Source: Deltaproteobacteria bacterium (GTDB lineage Bacteria > Desulfobacterota > Desulfarculia > Adiutricales > Adiutricaceae). Taken from it: DNA of 10,469 nucleotides. The stretch covers positions 1-10,469 of the forward strand of contig JAIRNQ010000183.1 in NCBI GenBank assembly GCA_031257955.1, in the 5' to 3' direction. The notes beneath the pieces were generated by a model, which had not been told where the DNA came from, searched no databases, and worked only from the letters and a program-made list of their open reading frames with translations. Shown piece by piece: positions 5,236 through 10,469 of this stretch. Numbering within the stretch: the first letter of the stretch is position 1; the number at the start of each line of letters is the position of its first letter. A program made the position numbers and the translations under genes.

Positions 5236-8200
5236 TTAGGAGGCCTCTCCGGTTGGCTTGGCTTTCTTGCTCGGCCTGCCGGATTTCTTGGCACCCGGTA
5301 CCTTGGCCTCGGCGGCTTTTGCCTCGGGCGCTGCCACTTTGGGTTCCTTGGCCCCAGGCTTTGCGGTTGTCGGTTTTTTGGCCTCCGGCGCTTTGGCCCC
5401 GGAAGTTTTAGGTCCGGGAGCCTTGGGCCCGGAAGCTTTACCGGCTGGGGCTTTACCTGCCGGAACTTGGCCGGCCGGATCTTTGTCGGCTGGAACTTGG
5501 CCAGCTGGGGCTTGGCCAGCTAGATCTTTGGCTTCGGGGGCCTTGCCTTCGGGGGTCTTGGCCGGTCCCTTTTTGGGCTGGGCTTTTTTAGCCGCCGGTT
5601 TTTTTTCGGCGGGGGCCTTGGCCTCGGGAACTTTGGGGCCAAGGGGTTTGGGCTCGGAGGCTTTGGCCTCCGGGGCCTTGAGCTCGGCGGCTTTGGCTTC
5701 CGGGGCTTTGGCCGGGGGCCGTTTGGTTTGGGCCTTCTTGGGGGCCGGTTGTTTGGTTTCCGAAACCTTAGCCTCGGGTGCCAAGGCCGCGGGTTTTTTG
5801 GTCGCCGGCTTGGGTCCGGGTTTTTTGGGACCCGGTTTGGGGGAGGCCTTTACCTGGACGGCGTCTTTATCCGCCTCGGCCTTGGGCGGCTCTTTGGGCT
5901 GACCCTTGTCAGCCTCCAGGTTGGGAAGCCTTACCAGATCAGAAGAACGCTTGGCCTTCTTGGGGGTCTGGGCTTCCGCCGGGGCGACCGGTTTACCGGT
6001 AGCCTGGGCTTCCGCCGGGGCGGCCGGTTTACCGGTAGCCTGGGCTTCCGCCGGGGCTGGTTCACCGGCAACTTGGGCGACCGGGGCCTCTTTGGGCTTG
6101 GGCTTGGGTTTGCGTCCCTTGCCCGGCTTGGCCGCGGGCGTTGCCTCGGCCGGCGCGACCTCAGAGGGCGCGACCTTAGAGGGCGCAACCTCAGCGGGCG
6201 AGACCTCAGCGGATGGCTCGGCCACGGGCGGGATCTGCGCGGTTGGAACGACAACCGGTAAGGCTGGCGTCGTGGCCTCGGCCTCGGTGGGGCTTTCCGT
6301 CGGGACGGCTGGGCCCGGGGCTTCCTTGTCGCCGTCGGAGAGGGGTGCCGTGGCCCCCGACAGGATACGATCAATGACCTCCCCCAGCTCATGGCTGGAG
6401 GGATAGGTATCGAGCTCCGAGGCGCTCATGGAAGCCAGGTTGGCTTCCCGCTCCACATCGGCTTTGATGGCGGCCAAGTTGGCTTCTCGCTCCACATCGG
6501 CTTTCATGGCGGCCTTCTCGGCGACGCGGCTTTCGGCTTCCGGCTTTTCAGGCGTATCCTTGGGTGCCTCGGAAACAATCGGAGGCACCGGGCTTACCGG
6601 CGGCTCAGCCGGCTTTTGGGCCGTCTTGGGGAAGCCCCAGAAGTCAAGCTCGGCCTCGGGGGCCGACGCCGGCTTAGCCGAATCGGCGGGTATGGCCGCC
6701 GCTTGGCTGGCCGCGGCTTGGGCCGGGGCCAGGGCGGTATCGGGGTGCTGTTCTACCATCCCGGAATCGACGTACTCTTGCTCGGCGGCCAGCTGACAAT
6801 CGATTGGCTCGATGGGTGCCTCAGCCTGACCGCTGGGCGGCAAACTGGGCGTGACAACGGGCTTGACGACATAAGACAATGGCGATTCCTGATGGCCCTG
6901 GGTATCTAAGCTGCCGGTACCGGTACTGCCGGTACCGGGGATGGGGGTACCGTCGGAAGGGGCCTCGGGTTGGCGACGGGCGGCCGGGTCCAGTTTGGCC
7001 GGTTCATGTTTATGCGGATCATGTTTGCCCCGATCTGGCTTGGCCAAATCGCCGGGGTAGATGGCCAGCGGCTGTCCGTTTTGGGCCTGCTGGGGTTGAT
7101 CAATGATGGCCCTTTTGATGGCCTCGTTCTGGGCTCGGCGGTCGAGCCGTTTGCCGCTTTGGACGGGCTTCTCCTGGGCGCCGTTGGCCTCGACCGAATC
7201 GCGACCGGTTTTTCCCCGGCGGCGCTTGCGGCGACGGCCTTCGCGCTCGCTGGCCCGTTCTTCCTGGGCCGTCTCGGCGGTCTCAGCGCCCCCGGCAGGG
7301 GCACCAGCCTGGACGGACCCGGCTTGGGACCCCGTAAGGGGTGCCTCCGGTTGGGCCGAGGGCTGGGCGTCAGGGCCCAGCAGGTGATAGGGGAAGGGCA
7401 TGGGCATATCGACCGGCTCGAAGTCCGGCGGGACGTCCGACGGCAGATCCGGGACTTGCTGAAAGCCGGAAATGGCCGTATGCGGCTGGGCTGGGGTCTC
7501 GCGGCTCGGGCGGGCAGGCAGATCCGGGACTTGCTGAAAGCCGGTAATGGCCGTCTGCGGCTGGGCTGGGGTCACCCGACCGGGGCGGGGAGGCAAATCA
7601 GGGGTTGGCTGAGAGCCGGAACTGGTAGCCTGCGGCTGGCTGAGGGTCTCCCGACCGGGGCGGGGAGGTCGGACGCCGGCCCGGGCGGCCCGGCTGGTCT
7701 TAATGTCCTCGGCCGTGAACTCGGAGGGCTTCCAGCTTAGGGTCTGTCTGACATCGATCTGGCCGTTCTGAATGGGGTAGCGGGGCGATATGCCAAAGAT
7801 ACCGCCGGGCCTGGGAGTTTGGGTGGGGATGCGGCGATCTCCACGGCTTTCGCGGACCTCGCGGTCGGATCTTTCGGAACGGCCTTCTCGTTCGAGTCTA
7901 TCGGAACGGCCTTGGCGTTCAGACCTTTCGGGACGGCCTTCCCGTTCTGGTCTATCGGGACGGCCTTGGCGTTCCGCGAGGCCCATTTGGCTGGGTCTGG
8001 GCGGTCGAGTCGAACCGCCACGGGGTTCCGGGCGATCCCTAAACTTAACGTACCCGGCCTTGTCGGTGTCGAAGAGGGCGTCTTCTGGCCAGACCACTGG
8101 GATTTTCTCGCCCAGGAGGTTTTCTATGGCCTCCAGGTGGTAGACGTGTTCCTCACAGGCGAAGGAAATGGCCTTGCCGGTCTTGCCGGCCCTGGCCGTG

Positions 8201-10469
8201 CGGCCGATGCGGTGGATGTAATTCTCCGAGTCCTGGGGAAGATCGTAGTTGTAGACGTGGCTAACGTCTTCCACGTGGATGCCCCGGCTGGCCACATCGG
8301 TGGCAACCATGATTTGGAGTTTTTGTTCCTTAAAGGCTTGCATCAATTTAAGGCGTTTGGCTTGCGGCAGATCGCCGGTAATGCCTTCGGCCTGAAAGCC
8401 GTTCAGGACCAGTTTTTTGGTCAACCAATCGACCCGATTCCTGGTATTGCAAAAGATGATGACCCGGCTGTGATCCTGGTGGCGCAGGAGGCCAATCAGG
8501 AGAGGCAGCTTCTCGTTATTGCTTACGTGATAGAGACATTGGTCGATCTGAATCTTGGACTGGGGATCGGGCTCGGCGGTTATGTACTGGGGCGGGTTCA
8601 TGTATTGGTAGGTTAATTCCAGTACCCGATCGTCTAGGGTCGCCGAAAACAGCATTGTCTGTCGATGGGCGTAGGGAGGAAGCTTGGCCAGGATGGCCTT
8701 CAGGTCCTTGTTAAAGCCCATGTCCAGTAGGCGATCGGCCTCGTCGACCACGGCCACCTCAATGCCCGTGGGGATGAAGACGCCTTGGTGAAGATAATCG
8801 ATCAGCCGGCCCGGGGTACAAATGACCAGATCCGAGCCCTCTTCCAGGGAGGCCGTCTGTTCCCGATATTCCAGACCGCCTATGACCAGGGCCTGGGTCA
8901 GGTTGGTGGCCGAGGCCAATAGCTTGGCGTCTTTGTAAATCTGGTCGGCCAGTTCTCTGGTCGGGGTGATGATCAAGGCCCGTGGGAGGCCCGGGTTGGC
9001 CGATGGACGCCTAAGGAGCCTAGAGAGGATGGGCACCAAAAAAGCCGTCGTCTTGCCAGTCCCGGTCTGGGCCTGGCCGGCGATGTCCAGTCCCTCCATG
9101 GCCACGGGAATGACCTGGGCCTGTATGGGCGTGCAGCAATCGAATCCGGCGGCCTCTATGCCCATCATGATCTCCGAGGGCAAGTCGAAATCGGAAAAGC
9201 GGGTCGAGGTCAGAAAGTTGGGGCGACCGGCCCGGGCGTCAAGATCGTCCACCTTCGGAACGTCTTGGCCCGAAAGGGCGCCGGCCAAGGGCTCGCCACC
9301 GTTCTCGGCAAGGGACTCGGCACCGGCCTCGGGAGGGGCCACGACAAGGGCCTCTAGCGGGGAGCTTTCGGGCACCGATGTAGATGGCAACTCTTGGGAC
9401 TCAGTTTGGAAGGACAAGGAGGCGGCCTCGTAGGCCTGGGCCTCGAGGGCCAATCTGGCTGAGGCCTGGCTAGCTGGAGTTTGACTGGCTGGAGCTTGGC
9501 TAGCTGGTGCCTGACTGGGGGCGTCTTCGGCCAACCGGTCGGGGGTCGTGACCTCGGATAGGGTCGGGGTAGGGGACGGGGTCGTATAGTCTTGGGCTTG
9601 GCCGGCCTGTTCCCCGAAATCCGGTCCGGCGGCAATAGCCTCTTCGTTTATGGGTTCGCGCGTCAAGGTGGTTGGTTTTATACCTTCAGTCTTTGGTTGA
9701 TCGAAAGAACCTACAGAGACGGCACTTTCGGGTGTTGGGGCTGGATCGGACGTAGCTTTCTTGCCCTTCTGGCCCATCTTGAAGGAGCTGAAGGAAAAGC
9801 CGGTCAGGATCTGGGGTTTGGTGGATTTGACGGGTTGGGTCGGTTCGTCGGCCTGGCTTTGGGCTTCAGGCTCGGAAGCCGGAACGGAGACCGGATCGGT
9901 CGCGGCGGTCTTCTCGGGCGCCAAGTCGTCGCTAGACTGGCTGTCGGGTGCTGGGCTCTCCGTAGCGGAGCTGTCGGGAGCTGGGCTCTCTGTAGCGGAA
10001 CTGTCGGGAGCGGAGCTGTCGGGCGCCGGACTTTCGGGTGCAGGGCTTTCGGGCCCAGCAGACAAGCTTGAGGTAGACGAGCTTGGAGGGGTGAAGATTT
10101 CGGTGGCGAAACCTTCGGGCTCGGGGATTTCCTCATTTAAGACGTTGGGTTCGTCCGGCCCGGAAGCCTTGGTGAAGGCCTTGCTTTTCAGACCGTAGCC
10201 AAACTGCCCCCAGGACTCCCGGTGGCGGGTGTCAAAGGCGGCTTTGGTTTGGCGGGTGCCGGATTGGCTGGGGCTGGCCTCTGGGGCGTCGTCACGGTGT
10301 TTGGAAAGATCCCCCGTGGCATGTCGTTTTGGGTTGCCCGGGGACGTTGGGTCGGGGTTTTGTTGGCGATCGGTCTCGGCCTCGGCTGGGTTATGGTCCT
10401 CGGATACGGGGTCCCCAGCGGCCTTAACGACCTCCGGGGGGATATCGCCCCCAGGGGTCTTGGGAAACA
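5236..10469 (-). CDS. Giant RhlB-like DEAD-box RNA helicase with repeat-rich disordered arms, 5'-partial
   Basis: The frame is open from the right edge to TAA at 5238-5236, at least 1743 residues. The first in-frame start, TTG at 10065, lacks a ribosome site, and 134 similar codons without ATG or GTG lie before it, so the start is outside. Numbered from TTG10065, the helicase core spans about 286-680: Q motif GFDCCTPIQAQ (308-318), AQTGTGKT (332-339), PTRELADQI (368-376), TPGRL (417-421), DEADRLLDMGF (441-451), SAT (474-476), IIFCNT (536-541), ATDVASRG (588-595), HRIGRTARAG (618-627). The CEEH...IENLLGEKIPV end resembles RhlB. These motifs predict ATP-driven RNA unwinding in the cytoplasm. 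The arms are Pro/Ala/Glu/Ser-rich: N-terminal minisatellites, a mixed-charge 9-residue repeat (698-742), 25-residue repeats (806-880), an Arg/Lys patch (944-955), 13- and 12-residue repeats (1185-1210, 1337-1366) and a Lys/Ala/Pro tail (1400-1609). E. coli RhlB is about 420 residues. The glycosylase gene follows closely. Confidence 0.9.
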   Translation of the reverse strand, partial: FPKTPGGDIPPEVVKAAGDPVSEDHNPAEAETDRQQNPDPTSPGNPKRHATGDLSKHRDDAPEASPSQSGTRQTKAAFDTRHRESWGQFGYGLKSKAFTKASGPDEPNVLNEEIPEPEGFATEIFTPPSSSTSSLSAGPESPAPESPAPDSSAPDSSATESPAPDSSATESPAPDSQSSDDLAPEKTAATDPVSVPASEPEAQSQADEPTQPVKSTKPQILTGFSFSSFKMGQKGKKATSDPAPTPESAVSVGSFDQPKTEGIKPTTLTREPINEEAIAAGPDFGEQAGQAQDYTTPSPTPTLSEVTTPDRLAEDAPSQAPASQAPASQTPASQASARLALEAQAYEAASLSFQTESQELPSTSVPESSPLEALVVAPPEAGAESLAENGGEPLAGALSGQDVPKVDDLDARAGRPNFLTSTRFSDFDLPSEIMMGIEAAGFDCCTPIQAQVIPVAMEGLDIAGQAQTGTGKTTAFLVPILSRLLRRPSANPGLPRALIITPTRELADQIYKDAKLLASATNLTQALVIGGLEYREQTASLEEGSDLVICTPGRLIDYLHQGVFIPTGIEVAVVDEADRLLDMGFNKDLKAILAKLPPYAHRQTMLFSATLDDRVLELTYQYMNPPQYITAEPDPQSKIQIDQCLYHVSNNEKLPLLIGLLRHQDHSRVIIFCNTRNRVDWLTKKLVLNGFQAEGITGDLPQAKRLKLMQAFKEQKLQIMVATDVASRGIHVEDVSHVYNYDLPQDSENYIHRIGRTARAGKTGKAISFACEEHVYHLEAIENLLGEKIPVVWPEDALFDTDKAGYVKFRDRPEPRGGSTRPPRPSQMGLAERQGRPDRPEREGRPERSERQGRSDRLEREGRSERSDREVRESRGDRRIPTQTPRPGGIFGISPRYPIQNGQIDVRQTLSWKPSEFTAEDIKTSRAARAGVRPPRPGRETLSQPQATSSGSQPTPDLPPRPGRVTPAQPQTAITGFQQVPDLPARPSRETPAQPHTAISGFQQVPDLPSDVPPDFEPVDMPMPFPYHLLGPDAQPSAQPEAPLTGSQAGSVQAGAPAGGAETAETAQEERASEREGRRRKRRRGKTGRDSVEANGAQEKPVQSGKRLDRRAQNEAIKRAIIDQPQQAQNGQPLAIYPGDLAKPDRGKHDPHKHEPAKLDPAARRQPEAPSDGTPIPGTGSTGTGSLDTQGHQESPLSYVVKPVVTPSLPPSGQAEAPIEPIDCQLAAEQEYVDSGMVEQHPDTALAPAQAAASQAAAIPADSAKPASAPEAELDFWGFPKTAQKPAEPPVSPVPPIVSEAPKDTPEKPEAESRVAEKAAMKADVEREANLAAIKADVEREANLASMSASELDTYPSSHELGEVIDRILSGATAPLSDGDKEAPGPAVPTESPTEAEATTPALPVVVPTAQIPPVAEPSAEVSPAEVAPSKVAPSEVAPAEATPAAKPGKGRKPKPKPKEAPVAQVAGEPAPAEAQATGKPAAPAEAQATGKPVAPAEAQTPKKAKRSSDLVRLPNLEADKGQPKEPPKAEADKDAVQVKASPKPGPKKPGPKPATKKPAALAPEAKVSETKQPAPKKAQTKRPPAKAPEAKAAELKAPEAKASEPKPLGPKVPEAKAPAEKKPAAKKAQPKKGPAKTPEGKAPEAKDLAGQAPAGQVPADKDPAGQVPAGKAPAGKASGPKAPGPKTSGAKAPEAKKPTTAKPGAKEPKVAAPEAKAAEAKVPGAKKSGRPSKKAKPTGEAS
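5239..5865 (-). repeat. Histone H1-like Lys/Ala/Pro pentapeptide tail of the helicase
   Basis: Residues 1401-1609 are almost only K, A, P, E, G, T and S, with a clear five-residue (15 bp) rhythm: APAGQ, VPADK, DPAGQ, VPAGK, APAGK, ASGPK, APGPK, TSGAK, APEAK. Lysine recurs at the fifth place, and KK pairs (PKKPG, EKKPAAKKAQ) give a net positive tail ending in SGRPSKKAKPTGEAS. Such tails resemble eukaryotic H1 and bacterial AlgP/HctB-type basic repeats and would bind nucleic acid without sequence preference; this is inference from composition. Confidence 0.8.
5968..6057 (-). repeat. 12-residue (36 bp) tandem repeat in the helicase arm
   Basis: Residues 1337-1366: APAEAQATGKPA, APAEAQATGKPV, then a partial APAEAQ. 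The DNA of the two full copies is nearly identical, so the duplication is recent. Confidence 0.85.
6136..6210 (-). repeat. Pentapeptide (15 bp) repeat in the helicase arm
   Basis: Residues 1286-1310 read AEVSP, AEVAP, SKVAP, SEVAP, AEATP: five units of a [AS]EVAP pentapeptide, acidic to neutral, directly before the basic GKGRKPKPKPK stretch (1315-1325). Confidence 0.75.
6436..6513 (-). repeat. 13-residue (39 bp) helical tandem repeat
   Basis: Residues 1185-1197 and 1198-1210: AAMKADVEREANL and AAIKADVEREANL. The charged, Ala-rich composition predicts a short amphipathic helix or coiled-coil, unlike the Pro-rich surroundings. It is followed by a second possible helix, HELGEVIDRILSG (1225-1237). 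Confidence 0.8.
7426..7650 (-). repeat. 25-residue (75 bp) tandem repeat, three copies
   Basis: Residues 806-830, 831-855 and 856-880. Each unit reads approximately [EV]TPAQPQTAI-x-GFQQVPDLP followed by a basic ending such as ARPSR; the third lacks the basic ending and runs into DVPPDFEPVDMP. The second and third copies are the closest in DNA. Each of these two carries one Phe inside a Gln/Pro-rich segment, a pattern seen in short binding motifs. Confidence 0.85.
7840..7974 (-). repeat. Mixed-charge 9-residue (27 bp) repeat next to the helicase core
   Basis: Residues 698-742 contain ERQGRPDRP, EREGRPERS, ERQGRSDRL, EREGRSERS and DREVRESRG. Alternate units match best (Q in 1 and 3, E in 2 and 4), so a 54 bp dimer was probably duplicated. 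Arg alternates with Glu/Asp, which resembles the RGG/RD-type RNA-binding or condensing extensions that follow many DEAD-box cores. Confidence 0.85.
9457..9516 (-). repeat. SQAPA pentapeptide repeat in the N-terminal arm
   Basis: Residues 184-203 read SQAPA, SQAPA, SQTPA, SQASA: four 15 bp units in a Ser/Gln/Ala/Pro linker before the helicase core. Confidence 0.8.
9946..10050 (-). repeat. Seven-unit acidic pentapeptide minisatellite in the N-terminal arm
   Basis: Residues 6-40 read ESPAP, ESPAP, DSSAP, DSSAT, ESPAP, DSSAT, ESPAP: seven 15 bp units. The last four form a duplicated DSSAT-ESPAP dimer. One acidic residue per unit gives a negative arm, opposite in charge to the C-terminal tail. 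Confidence 0.85.

Noticed and set aside
5258..6909. Long plus-strand open frames opposite the helicase C-terminal arm (for example 5258-5902, 5906-6406, 6391-6909)
   Set aside because: They are low-complexity Gly/Leu/Ala-rich reflections of the Lys/Ala/Pro repeats, a result of GC-rich repetitive codons, without ribosome sites or recognisable domains.
6970..8616. Plus-strand open frames opposite the helicase core and repeats (6970-7740, 7819-8616)
   Set aside because: The minus strand encodes all DEAD-box motifs without interruption; the opposite frames show no family features.
10063..10065. TTG10065 as the helicase start
   Set aside because: No ribosome site; 134 stop-free codons of the same composition precede it.

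Overview
The window is GC-rich bacterial DNA with no rRNA, tRNA, CRISPR array, integrase or transposase that I can recognise. The four recognisable genes (AbiEi-like antitoxin, EamA transporter, endonuclease III-like glycosylase of the MagIII-related type, RhlB-like DEAD-box helicase) suit a Gram-negative proteobacterium or Desulfobacterota-type lineage. This is a weak inference from protein families; the sequence alone does not fix the taxon.

Layout. 2-1447 (+) is an unrecognised protein whose frame is open to the left edge. It starts with two copies of a 28-residue repeat and has two helical segments joined by a Gly/Gln/Pro-rich linker. 1448-1725 is a short convergent spacer with a perfect GC-rich hairpin running into a four-run G-quadruplex motif. 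1726-2505 (-) is an AbiEi-family type IV antitoxin with no AbiEii toxin next to it. 2506-3041 is non-coding: a probable antitoxin promoter, two inverted repeats (one perfect, 14 bp arms) and a six-unit, about 28 bp, G-rich array. The last array unit also encodes the C-terminus and stop of the next gene. 3042-3887 (-) is an EamA/DMT transporter with its own good sigma70-type promoter at 3929-3957. 3888-4213 is non-coding. 4214-5221 (-) is an endonuclease III-like DNA glycosylase whose low-complexity tail crosses a 52 bp direct repeat read in two frames.

The right half, 5236 to the right edge (-), is one frame of at least 1743 codons. It encodes a giant RhlB-like DEAD-box RNA helicase. A canonical core of about 390 residues (8026-9210) sits between a disordered N-terminal arm of more than 400 residues and a C-terminal arm of about 930 residues. 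The arms are built from several different in-frame tandem repeats: 15, 27, 36, 39 and 75 bp units, a mixed-charge Arg/Glu/Asp block, an Arg/Lys patch and a histone H1-like Lys/Ala/Pro tail. Ordinary RhlB-type helicases are about 400-450 residues. The plausible reading is that this helicase carries its own scaffold, a role RNase E's tail plays in the E. coli degradosome. The glycosylase follows 14 bases after its stop and probably shares its transcript.

The strongest candidate for something undescribed is this helicase with its repeat-built arms. Next come the hairpin/G-quadruplex elements at gene ends and the repeat-tailed glycosylase.
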